A DNA stretch of 64,000 nt, from contig JAJEKV010000010.1 of the NCBI GenBank assembly GCA_021234155.1, forward strand, positions 15,758,275 through 15,822,274. Direction: 5' to 3'. The notes beneath the pieces are model-generated. The model did not search any database. It saw nothing but the letters and a program-made list of their open reading frames with translations, and had not been told where the DNA came from. Position 1 is the first letter of the stretch. Every line of letters starts with the position of its first letter. Below are positions 42,615 through 53,940 of the stretch, piece by piece. The position numbers and the translations under genes were made by a program. The DNA comes from Isoetes taiwanensis. Lineage: Eukaryota > Streptophyta > Lycopodiopsida > Isoetales > Isoetaceae.

Positions 42615-43241
42615 CTTCCATTGCGTTTCTAAGAAGGTTGTGGTGTTCGACCTAAACGGAGTCCTTTGCAAGACTTTTCCCAAAAATAAAGTGGCTAGAG
42701 AACGGTTTCATCGGACACCAAGAGAATCAAACACCAAGTGGATCTATCCCGCCGCACTTGAAGGAGATGCTAGACGAGGTATTCAAAGTTATTTCGAGTT
42801 GGTATTTGGTCATCCATGGAACTAAGGAACATCAAGGATACCTTGGAGGCACCGGGGAAATGCGTAGAAATTGGTTGACCCTTTGGGATCGTAACAAATG
42901 TGTGAAGTTCACTAATCCCAAGGATCCAACAGCAAAGCCTATCTTCATCAAACACTTGAGTAACATGATGGACTTAACTTGGTATCGAGAATAAGGATGA
43001 TATAATCATAGTGGATGATGATGCTCTCAAATGCTTCTACAATCAAACACAAAGCCCCCGAATCCACCATCTTACGATCCAAAAACTTTGGGACGATGAT
43101 TTTACGGTGAAGTTTGTGTCTATTATGCATAATTTGGCTATGGGGATGACGGTGGGTGAAGTGTTAGATTCGCACTTTAACCGGATAGAACGCCCGACAT
43201 GGAACCACACCTTGTTAAATACGTGGAAAAACATGGATTGA
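42615..43241 (+). pseudogene. HAD phosphatase of the NIF/FCP1 (NLI-interacting factor) family, frameshifted
   Basis: After an acceptor (GATGTTTCAG, 42614) the frame gives KKVVVFDLNGVLCKTF, the nucleophile motif of plant NIF/FCP1-like HAD phosphatases (DLNG variant of DxDx(T/V)). Then, after one frame change near 42760, come LKEMLDEVFKVISSWYLVIH, NWLTLWDRNKC and KPIFIKHLSNM; after a second change near 42980, KDDIIIVDDDALKC (the VDD acidic motif) and a C-terminal part ending at 43241. The motif order is right for the family, which acts on phospho-Ser/Thr in nuclear regulators. It is encoded by two displaced frames, so it is inactive unless the shifts are errors. It may be captured cargo of the surrounding element. 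Confidence 0.7.
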
Positions 43242-44950
43242 TCCCTTAATGTTTTATTGGAATATATGATATTTTTGTATGATATTTGTGCCATGTATCG
43301 ATAATTTCGAGTCTGGAATTGCCTCGCAAATAATGCAATTTGTTATTATCAAACCTAATATTATCATCTATCGAGCAAGCAATATTTGTCTCATCTATGT
43401 TAGCAACTTGCTCTTCATTTCTGCATATTTCAATTCGCATATGAAAAGTCACACGTGAATCGCAACCTTATGTTATTTTTGAAGTCCAAAAAAAAAGATT
43501 AAAAAAAACAAAAACCCCCTAGAAGACAATAGCAGGTTGGCGTGATTTTGGAGTTGACATAATCCCAATTTAATTGGATGATGGTTAAGAAGGAAATTTT
43601 AAAATTCAAGTTTTGCATTTTAAGTGAAATGCTATAAATCAATGCCTATATAATGAAAATGCTATCGTTGATAAGAAGCATAACAATCGTTTTATGAGTT
43701 TATGCAATAGGTGTTACAAAGTATGCAGCCTAGTAAATAGTACCTAGGAGTTATATTTGGAGTAGCCAAATTCATAAACTCCATAATAATATATGAGCAT
43801 CTCCTTGGTAAGGATCTCATGGGCCTTTCCTTCTCGTTTTTTCATCATACTTTTCTATGTACCTATTTTATATAGTTAATATAATCTAGCCTTGCAATAA
43901 AAATAATAATAATAATAATAATAATAATAATTACGCCTAGAATATTGTCCAAATAGATTAACAAGATAGATTACATTACCTTGAGTGATTTGAAAAATTT
44001 ATATGGTTTCTTGTTGAACATTGCACTCAACCAGCTGCGTCAGCTTCAAATATTGCTTTCTTTCTGCACATTGGCTTCACGTCACTCTCATTTTCAATAT
44101 AGAACAGGGGAGATTTTTTTTCCCTTTCCCTCTTATCGCATAAGGCAGCTTCGGCTATGGCATCACAGGGCAGCTCTGGCTATCAATGGAATGACATCTC
44201 TGTGCTTCCTCTTGTTCTTGCTAGTTGCTTAGATTCGATGAACTTGCCTTAGGACCTTGCTCTTTTTTCTCTGATATTTGCTGAAGAAACAAGGTTGTAG
44301 CTGCCAGAAGCTTGAAGCTTCTTCCGTTCACTTTTTTCTTTTCTACCTTGCTCTGATCTGATCTTATTACTGATTCTTTTGCTCTTTTTGTAGGATGCGG
44401 AGGGCTCCGAGCTGTGCTGGGAGCTTTGGAAGGGGTTTTACTCCAACGGCTTCGCTGATTTTTTCCTAAGCTTGAGAGCTTAGGTTTGAGTTCTCTCTCC
44501 TTTTGACGATTCTCGCATTTTTCCTTTGGTTCCAAAGAATCATGGAGTTACTGCTTTGGATGGTGCCGTCAGATTGGTTTCCACTCGAATCTGGTGCTCA
44601 TTAGCAAGTCTGAAGATTTTTGGAACAAGAATAGGGTATACATTTTGTGCTCATCATTCTATAGAACAGGTATTCACAGATAGAAATGGGGCGAAGTGCT
44701 CTGTCAATTTTTTTTCTCAAGTACGTCTAGAAAAACCAGTCTCTGTAAATCAGTTCTAGTATTGAACACAGTTGTTTGCAGAACGCCTGAGTCCTTTTTA
44801 AAATTTGTTTTGATCTGGTTGAAGAATTGGAATTAGAATAGGTTGAATAGACTCAAATAGCGAGAAAACAACGAGAAAACTATGATAATGCCTGTATTCT
44901 ATGCTAATTTGTGTATGATTTCATGTTTCTGATCTATTATGATGCATCTA
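43242..44950. other. No supported gene; AAT microsatellite
   Basis: (AAT)n runs from about 43903 to 43932. A Lys/Ser-rich minus-strand frame at 44221-44535 has no recognisable domain and no splice context that I trust. Confidence 0.45.
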
Positions 44951-44953
44951 TAG

Positions 44954-45055
44954 TTAAGGAATAAGAACTAAGAAAAGCATATTAACCGGCAAAACCGTTT
45001 GAGCTAAGGAATAAGAACTAAGAAAAGCACATTAACCGGCAAAACCATTTGAGCG
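44954..45055 (+). repeat. Tandem duplication, 51-bp unit
   Basis: TAAGGAATAAGAACTAAGAA... CCGGCAAAACCRTTTGAGC occurs twice in tandem with two differences. Confidence 0.9.
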
Positions 45056-45668
45056 GAATTAGGATACCCAACTTCTATTTCGTGATGTAGGCGGTGCCAC
45101 ATGGCAGCTTTAAAATGCACGCTAGCAAAAAAAAAGACCCCGTTTCTATAATGTTGTGATATTCACAAGAAAGGATAGAAATATTTTAAGCCTTCTTCCT
45201 GCCAAAAATAATCCAAAGTCAAAGGGCTTGTTTAAACTTGTCTATCATCTTCTGGTCGTCTCTGATTTAGATTTCTATGCACTTTTTGTGTCATTTCTTT
45301 ATTAACATTTTTTTCGTGTGTGATTTTCATAGAGCGCAAAAATTTCTTAAAAACGATATTTGTTCCTTTGACAACTTAAAAGATTATCTACGAACATGCA
45401 TTTCATTAAATAGGCGACGTTTTAGCTACAAAAATATAGTACAGTTATCCTGGATGCCGACTATACAAGTTCCTGCCTGCTGCTAGAGCAAATGGAACGC
45501 CTCTGTACAGAGTTAGTTTTCTGTTTCTCAAAACTGACATCCGAACGGCATCTTGTCATGCTTCTACAGTTATCTTCAGCTCTGCTCGTTGACAAAAAAC
45601 TCAGATCCAAAATGATGCGCGCATTTTTCAGATTCCGTAACATTTAGACAAATTCTGTTTCTGGCTCT

Positions 45669-46115
45669 TCACCTGTCCAAAATGTTCGTAACAAGCCTGC
45701 AGAACATGAACATAAATCGTTTAATATTATGCCTGTTATAACAAAAAAGAAAGACCTTAACAGAATGAAAACAGAACAAAAGCATAGCATACCAGTCTAC
45801 AACTACAGGCGGAGGGACTTCATACGGCTCCTTGTTCTTGGATTCCGGCGATGGAGCTGAAATGCCAGCAAGAATCGCAAATAAGTATATAAAATCAAGA
45901 CAAAAGTTCCGGATCACAAAAGTACGGACTTAAAAAGCCAGATTAAGCAAAAAATCAAAGAAAAATTAAACAACAGGCGTCGGAATTAGGGATTAACCAT
46001 TTTTGCGGTTAGAGCCGAAGCTGGAAGGGCTAGGAAGCGCCGCCTTTGTACTTTGAAGAACACCTGGTAAGGTGTCTTGCCAAAAATGGCGCAGAAAATC
46101 TACGCGTTCTGCCAT
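45669..46115 (-). CDS. Probable small protein gene, 69 aa, three exons
   Basis: Minus strand: exon 1 45998-46115 (starts MAERVDFLRHFWQDTLPGVL), exon 2 45794-45857 (PSPESKNKEPYEVPPPVVVD) and exon 3 45669-45696 (LVTNILDR, stop). Acceptors GGCATTTCAG and TGTTCTGCAG and donor GTATGC are good; the first donor (GTTAAT) is weaker. Phases join without a stop. The product has an amphipathic N-terminus, a Ser/Pro linker and a conserved-looking PPPVVVDW segment. I do not recognise the family. The clean three-exon structure makes it one of the better host-gene candidates here; an alternative is that exon 3 splices on at its own GTGAAG. Confidence 0.5.
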
Positions 46116-48760
46116 AGCCTACTCCGGCACGATCTTCTTGTTTTCAAGGAAAGAGCGCTTTTTCAAAAGAGTCAAGCTCGCTTTTTTCCTGTAAAAGATA
46201 AGATGCGCTTTTTCTTTTCCATTCCCCACGGTACAAATTAAAAAGATAGAATACTTGATTTATGGTAAAAAGTAAGACTGGCCCCATTTTCTTTTATGTC
46301 CTAAGATTGGTACCTTTATAAAGACACAAATTGAAGACACAAATGCATGAACATAAACATGAACATGGCCCAACAAAATGAACCAACAGATCCATACAAC
46401 AAGAAGTGTTTTGTTTGAAGTCGACCAACAGATCCATACAACAAGAAAAAGTGTCTTGTTTCTTATGAAACAACTTTAATGTCTCCACTCAGTGGACCCT
46501 ATTCGAGCTCTCGGATGCAGCACCATTAGTGCTAGCATTACTCAACTTTTCCACACCTGTCTTTGTGAGGCTTGGACCCACTAATGCCATGCATTGAAAC
46601 CTGTTTATCTACTCGACAACAATGCGCAATTGGTGATTATATCTCGCCAAATGTCGTAAAATGAGAATTTTACTCTAGGGTTTGTATTATCTCGCCAAAT
46701 GTCGTAAAGTGAGAATTTTACTCTAGGGTTTGTAGGGGAGGGTGGCCATTGGCTGTGCCGTTGCCAGTGGCGGATGTGTAAAAGTGCCATTGGCTGATGT
46801 GTAAAAGTGCCATTGGCTGATGCAAAAGTTGCCACGTAGATTATCTAGGGTTCTATTACGGCTGTGCACAGAACAACGAAGGCTCCTATCAATACCATCG
46901 TAGGCGGCGCGTGTAAACCATCGTAGGCGGCGCCTGTAAGCAACTATCATAGCCAGGCTTTCTGCATGTGATGTGTTATGTTTATTCAATTCCGACACTA
47001 TCAAATTCTCCTTCCCTGTTTTGCTTCAAGTCGGATTGGTGGTTTTGCTTCCAGTCGGATTGCATTTCCTTCACTGGTAGACTCGAATTTGCTTATATTT
47101 CATTTTTTTCTCTTCATTATCTATTAATATGCTATAGCTTGTAATTTAGGCACAATAGATACTATTGCTGATCATGGCTCAGACAAGAAGAGCCAATACA
47201 TAGCGCGAGAGGCAATGAACTGGCAAATGGCTTAACAATTTAAGGGAGCATTTCAAGATGATGGCAATACGTTTGTCCTTGTTGATGAATGTAAGCAATT
47301 TTATGCCTTTGTTGCTAGCTTTTTCAATGCTAAGTAAAGGCAGTTAAATGCGCATGCAGACAAACATTAGTACGTCCCCACACTGTTCAGTTTCTACTGC
47401 ATCATCCATCATAGTTATGTTTTCACCGTTACTTAAGAAGCCTATGGTCTATATATTCTCTTGTAGCCAGGGTCTGTCCAAAGACCTGAATACAAACTTT
47501 ATTCCGTTTAAATAAGTAGCGCCAAAACCTTGATGGTAAGGAAGCAGTTAGCACTCAGATAAGGTAAGGGCCAGATTTTGTTAAGCAGGATTCCAGGTGG
47601 ATTACAACATCAAACAGCGCTAATGTTGGTAAGATGATAATCAAGTATTGTTTGCCTTACATGGTTTATCTGCCATAGCTAGCCTCACTCAGCTGGTTAT
47701 CCTTCTCCTTAAGTTCTGGTTGAGGCAGGCTTTGCTGTTTATATGCCTGCAATTATGGCCATTGGATTTCAAGTATTTGAAACAATTATTAGAAAGAATT
47801 ATTAGACAGATCCAGCGTTGTAAGACTCTTGCCACCACCTAATCTGCTAGGAAAACTTCCTGCTAGCTCCATTGGGATCAAAGTTATGGTATAGACCAAA
47901 CTTAAAACAAAGTTATGGTTTGATTAAAGTTATGGATCAAAGTTATGTATTTGTTTGCTTGGACTGTTATTCCTTATAGAAAACAAAGAAAGTCCATTGA
48001 AAACAAAGTTCTGGTTTGATTAAAGTTATAGATCAAAGTTATGTATTTGAATGCTTGGACTGTGTGCCATCCAAGTAATGTATCTGAGGTGTGCTGCAGG
48101 TTATGACACCATTTCTTCTTGTGGAAACAGCACCGTAATTGCTCTTCAACCCAATCAATGGAATATGTACTATATTTGACATTTTTTAGACTTTTCTAAT
48201 GCTGTTTAACAATTGGAACATTTCTGCTGTACAACCCGATTGTTTTTGCTCTGGTTGAGATGTAAAACAGTGGGAACTTTGTGGATTTGCTTTAATACAA
48301 GAATGCTTAACAATTTTTTATCATGATTGCTGTTAAAAAAAAGCTGGTTCTCTTCAATTTTGTCATTGTAGCCTTCAATGGGCTGCCTAGTATCCTAGGG
48401 GGCTACCACCTTAGCCCTGGTGGTACCACTACTCCCACCTCTTTGACACCTTATAGCTTGAGGTGGCATTATGTACTTGGCATGTTCTTAGGCCTGTATT
48501 GTAGATTATCTCGTTGGGCACGCTACCATGTAGCATGCATAGCATTTCAGGTGTGCACATGGCTGCCATTCTGTTTACGCCCTTAAGTGAGCAGCCAATG
48601 GCCACCCTCCCCTATGTGGTGATAAGATATATCTTATCAATTACTTGTTTCTTATCCTTCCATATGTAAAGCAGTATCGCATTTCTGTTTGCACTTAATT
48701 TCTTTCTTCAAAATTACCATGGCACGACACGTTGCATCCATGGCATTTATGGCATCCATC
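46116..48760. other. No supported gene; several short tandem duplications
   Basis: Repeats: CCAACAGATCCATACAACAA (46382, 46427); TCTCGCCAAATGTCGTAAA... TTTACTCTAGGGTTTGT (46639 and 46690); TGCCATTGGCTGATGTGTAA (46781-46820); a 100-bp pair with TTGATTAAAGTTATRGATCA (47917 and 48016). No coding region is defended. Confidence 0.5.
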
Positions 48761-48769
48761 GCATTTATT

Positions 48770-48962
48770 ACAGATTTATGATGGTGCTGCGAAGCTCTGA
48801 CAGATAAATCTCCGGCGAAGACAATCCTTGAAAAATCTGCATATTCTTTTAGCCATGGATCGTCGAATGTAAAGCTTGAGATTGGAGCCATTGCAGGGCG
48901 AGCCAAGCATCTTCATACGCGGCCGAAAGCTTATTTTGTGGCGCTTATCAGGGTTATAGGAA
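48770..48962 (-). pseudogene. CXE/GID1-like carboxylesterase fragment
   Basis: Minus strand: APQNKLSAAYEDAWLALQWL, then after a frame change FDDPWLKEYADFSRIVFAGD. Plant CXE/GID1-type alpha/beta-hydrolases have LAPEHRLPAAYEDxWxALQW followed by (D)PWL..ADFxRVFLAGDSAG in the same order and spacing. Here the nucleophile elbow is lost: GDSAG is replaced by GDLSVRAS and the similarity stops. With a frameshift between the two blocks it is a truncated pseudogene or captured exon piece. Confidence 0.7.
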
Positions 48963-48982
48963 CAGGGCACGAAGAAACCCAC

Positions 48983-51042
48983 CAGCTAACTCTGTGGATA
49001 AAACCCTTTGCTTCAATTTTTGAGCTTGGCTAAATGGGTTTGACGCTAGATTGGAAGCAATTACTAAATGGATTATGATTTGGCACTGATTTAAAGCCTT
49101 AGCTGCATCTAATCCTCTGTCTGTTGATAGAAGCCTAATAAAAAGAGGATTTTGACTACTTACTCGGTATTTTTATTTCAGAGATGGGCAGAAGAGAATG
49201 GTATGCACTGCCGATTTATCTAGCTTTTCGATTCCAATTGTGCATGTAGTTTTCTATTCTTACATATTTGTGGCTTATCTTAGCTTTCCACTTTCAATTG
49301 TTCTTTCAGCTGTTTCTGCCAGTAGTACAGATGATATTCCCTGTTGCAGAACTACGAAAATAAAACCCAGCTTTCGCTCTCTCTGAATTGCTTCTTCGAA
49401 GGCCCAGCTATGTAGCCTGCTAGGCCAACAGCTGCCTTCTTGAATTTCGTGGAAGAGGGCCTCCTGTTGGCGAAATTGCATGGCACATTTTATGCTAAAT
49501 CTAAGACTTAGTGTTTGGAATGTATCGGCTGCCTCATTCGGGATTATTTGTGCCTGGTGTTTTCGTACCTGTTGATCAGTAGAAATAGCAAGAACCCACA
49601 TGGGTATTTCTTCCATAGCTGAGCAGAAATGAGATCATCAATGAAAACTGCACTTACTAGCCTCTGTTTTTTCTTCCTTTTCTCTAGCTTTTAGAACTTA
49701 GTAATCTGGGCTTCTGAAGGACAGAATCTGCAAAACCAAAAAGCTTGAAGCCAGAGCTACATAAGATCAGACTAATTCCGGCCTGAATCCACAGAAATTT
49801 GGTGGAATTATGGAAGAAAAAGGCCCGGATTATCTGCGGGATGAGGAGCGCAGAGATTTTTTTGTACCACCGTCTGCCTGTATTGGGTTAACTTGATTAC
49901 GTGGCGGTGATGAGCTGCCAGTCTGCCAAATCGGCAAGATGCGTCGTGTTTCAGCAGATTCGTTCTCTAAATCGGTGTTAATAAGCCACCCACTTATCGG
50001 GTGCTCACGCTTTAACCCATGATATTTAAACCATCAAAAGCTAAATTATTCCTTAAGGGAATAGCCTCGATGCCTGCATGCATTAATTATTTTAAAAACC
50101 TTTAAAGCAATAGATTAGCTACTACGATTTGGGCACCCAGGGAACTCAAGTCCTTGCGCAACAAAGAGTCTGGGGCAACAACTATGCTTTGGAATCAATG
50201 TATATTGCAATTCTTATACCCGTCTTATACTTTCATCATAGTTGACTTGATAAATTTATAATGGCACCAATGGAAAGGCATATTCTAGAAGAATATTGTC
50301 TTAAGCAAATATCATTGGGTGATCTAATGATCTAGGCAAGTAGTGATGGTGATAGCCCCCTCATTCTAAAGTTCAGCATGCATGGAAATTTAACGAACAA
50401 ATTGTCATGTGGCAACCATGATGGATATGGAGGCTGACTTTAAATTTTGTTAGATCCTATCATGAAACCATTAATTTTTACACATCGAGTTCCTATACCT
50501 AGTATGGGGTATTTTTGAAGAAAGCATGCATTGATTGGATTCAATAATTGGCTTAAGCTTGGTTGAAAATACCATGTTCGAACTGACATCCATACCTCTT
50601 GATGCTTATTAGTAGCAGATAATTAATTTCTACGTTTAGCATGTTGCCTTATTAGTTGGATATATTCTAGACATAGCAGTATGCAACTTTCAGCAAGTGC
50701 CATTGTAGTGGAACCAAGTGATAAAAGGGAAGGCATAATGAAAAAATATTTATCAACAAGAATCTTCTACAAGATATAATGGGCTTTTCAAGTATTAGGG
50801 GTGTTAGCACATTTTTTTAAATGTGCAACATGGTGTTGAATGAAGGAAATTATCATGGGGCAACCATGATGGACGTGTGAATGACTTCTACTTTATTAAA
50901 ATTGGTCATTGATTTTCAATTATTGAAAGTTTACCTACTAGCATTGGATATTTTGAAAATGACATATCTCATTATTAAATCTGGCATAGAGCTAATTGAC
51001 GGTTGTACCCATTAAGTAGCTGGCATGAGGGAAATTATAATT
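48983..51042. other. No supported gene
   Basis: A minus-strand frame at 49275-49616 starts MEEIPMWVLAISTDQQ with a donor-like CAGGTACGA, but no continuation was found. The rest is AT-rich. Confidence 0.4.
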
Positions 51043-52190
51043 TACAAGAAATTTATCGCGGCGGCCTTGAAGAGAAATGTTCGCGGCGGCCTTGGCCATA
51101 TAGAGCTTAAACTTAGACATATAGACATATAGAGCTTAAATTCGGCAAAAAACATATATCAACACTATCCTTCCTATATAAGGCAGATACATTTTTCTGC
51201 CCCGGCCTAATTTCTTCCTTACTAATTCTATTTTCATGACACGTTGTGGGTCTGGCATTTATTTCAGATTATGCATTTATTGCAGAGGTTGACCCGCGAT
51301 GCTATTTTCATGACACGTTGTGGGTCTGGCATTTATTTCAGATTATGCATTTATTGCAGAGGTTGACCCGCGATGCTATTTTCATGACACGTTGTGGGTA
51401 ATTGACATGTGATATTGGGATATGAATGTTAAATTCAAGACGTCTTTCTAATTGCATTTATGAATCAAAATATAGGAAGTAACGATTTGACATGATTTGT
51501 AAGTACACGCGGGTATATTCGTGAGATACACCTTCTAGAAGTTGACATGTGATATTGTGATATAAATGTTAAATCTTGCATTTATGACTCATATGATTGG
51601 CATATTTATTATACGATAAGATATCAATCCCAAATATATCCATAATTATCCTAAAAAAATGGATATCATTAGGATTCCATGTATATCCAATGATATTAAT
51701 AATTACATGCAAATTGTGACGTCGACACTTGGCATAAATATAACCGTAGATTTGTCATATGTGTCGACCATCCGAGAAAACTCCATCCTATAAATAGAAG
51801 GGTTTAGGGTTGTCTCAACCCATTCAGATCACTTGAAGATCACTTGAAGAGCTATTGTGAGCGCTTCTCTTCTCCTTCACTAATTACATGCAAGGTGAAT
51901 ATTCTCCCATTTTGTTCCATTGTGCCCGCAGCATTGGCAACTACATAGGTTAGAATTCCCCATGCTCAAACACAGTTCAATTTTTTGTATCTTTGGAACT
52001 TAGATTCTTTTGATTTGATGCAAAACATATTTCACAACGAGTCGTTATGTTCAATATTCTTCTATCGTGCGGGCACTGAACACAAAGCAACAAAATGCAA
52101 GTTCAAATTCTGCATGTTCTAGCATGCGTAGACGTGTTGGGGAAGAGAAACGTTCGCGGCGGCCTTGGCCGCCGCGATAAGTTTCTTGTA
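51043..52190. mobile_element. 1.15-kb TIR element with GC-rich palindromic ends
   Basis: TACAAGAAATTTATCGCGGC and the next four bases (51043-51066) are inversely repeated at 52167-52190 with one mismatch. Each end also has a second CGCGGCGGCCTTGGCC word; at the right end it forms the perfect palindrome CGCGGCGGCC-TT-GGCCGCCGCG (52155-52176). Inside, a 73-bp block with TGACACGTTGTGGGTCTGGC is tandemly repeated (51233-51400), GACATGTGATATTG recurs at 51414 and 51544, and a TATAAATA lies at 51789. No transposase frame. No target duplication recognised. Confidence 0.6.
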
Positions 52191-52418
52191 TGCAATAAGT
52201 TGTTAACGTAGAACTAAATAAAAATCCACGTCGTGCCAACCTCCTTTCGCAACCATTTGTAGCCTAATATCTGATCATTACTTGTTTTCCTTAGTTGCAA
52301 TAAGTTGGCATCGTTAACTCTCATTAAAATTATCCAATGCAACCTCTTTTCACATCCATCCTTTGCCTAGAATATATCTCATCAATTACATATTTTTCGT
52401 TAAATTTTTTTTTGTTGC

Positions 52419-53940
52419 TTTTTTTTTTTTTTTTTGAAGGATGACAAACTTTATTCATCAATCATGAAAATAGAACAAAATAAAAAGTAAAGACACGACT
52501 ATAATACCAACAGATAAAATGATCCAACTAAGAACCACCTGTCTATGCACAGGAATGAATCTGAAGGTAAATTCCTCAGATCAATACTTTCTACTCTTCA
52601 TCAAGAGAAGAACAATTATAAGCCACAACAATTTTTCTCTACGTCTATTAAAGAAGAATCTCATCTACAGTGTTCTACCCTTAAAGATTTACAGTCTTCT
52701 TCTCTTCCAGATCGACCATAAAAGCCTACAGGCAAGATGGAAGCTCGTTTCCACAGTTTGGGCCATGCATCAGGGTAAATAGCAAGCAAAAGTTACTGCC
52801 TAGATAGAGAGGTCAATTAGGGTTAACAGCCAAGACCTTGCCAGCCGAAGCCGCGCACACAAGAAGAAGCAATGCTCAATACTCTCAACCCCTTGCTTAC
52901 ATAAAGGATAAAGCTCTGAGATCCGATGATCAATTTTATGAACCAACCTATCTATATATTTTTTTGCCACTACATAACTGCCACTTTAGGATGACGCAAC
53001 TTATCCCACACCTATGTCTAAACACTTTTCCACTGTGGCTAGGAGACTTAACGATGCCATCTATTAGACGGAGGTAGGATTTTGGCAGAAGCAATTGATA
53101 AATAGAAGAAACAAAGCACTTGGCTACCCTAGTGGCAACCCCATACAACTACATCAACTTGCGGACTGGAATCCTGTGGCAACAACACAACAATACGAGT
53201 CCAAATTGTTCTATCCCATCTGTACAACAAGAATTTTGCCCTGAATGCTTCCCATGATAAGGATGGTCAAACTCATAGCAAGCTGTAATAATGCTTATAT
53301 CAGATGCTATCCATTATTGATGTGTCTTTGGATGAAAAACAACAATCAAAGACACATTTCTGGTGTGTCCTGCAGAGGAACCCACCAGCATGGAGTAGAC
53401 AACTGAAGACACGCCTCAGTATTGGTATGAAAAAAGGGACCTGACAGTGCCCTAAGCCGCAAGCAACCCCTTTAGAAAGGGGAAGCATTAGAATATGGAT
53501 GTAGATGATAAATCAAAGTCCACGGAAGGAGGGACTTAATGTTAGCCTTATGAAATGGAAGACAATGTTGAATTGGTTGTATCAATAACCTCAAACTAGG
53601 AGACTCATCTTTACTAATGAGAATCCTCCAAATAAACTTCGATATCATCACCTTAATTTAGAGGTGAAAATCTATAAGGTCACTAGCTACTTTAGGTTTA
53701 ATGCACTTTGCCCAGGCAACCTTGACCACATCCCTTTCCTCATTTCCATCCCAAATGAAGTTCCTAATAATATGTACAATCTCCTCCATTTTACACTGAG
53801 GGGCTAATAGAGCAGATGCCATGTAAACGTGAACATTACTACGAATACATTTATCTACGGTGATTCTTCTGGGCATAGATAGTTTAGTTGTATTCCACCA
53901 AAATAAGTGCTTTTGCAGGTTTTTTACCGAAGTGTCTTGG
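52419..53940 (-). mobile_element. 5'-truncated LINE, 3' part of the reverse-transcriptase ORF
   Basis: Minus strand: begins near 53940 with LFWWNTTKLSMPRRITVDKC, MASALLAPQ and a RNFIWDGNE block (RT thumb/post-RT region), then after several frame breaks LYPLCKQGVESIEHCFFLC, a zf-RVT-type CxxC...H...C motif. It ends in a 3' poly(A) seen as T17 at 52419-52435 on the plus strand. This is the arrangement of a 5'-truncated plant L1-type LINE. All reading frames are interrupted. Confidence 0.8.

Noticed and set aside
44221-44535. Lys/Ser-rich 104-aa minus-strand frame
   Set aside because: Composition only; no start context, splice structure or relative in the window.
51789-51900. TATAAATA and a CT-rich leader as a pararetrovirus-like or LTR promoter
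   Set aside because: No adjoining polyprotein, primer-binding site or LTR pair; may simply be an internal promoter of the TIR element.
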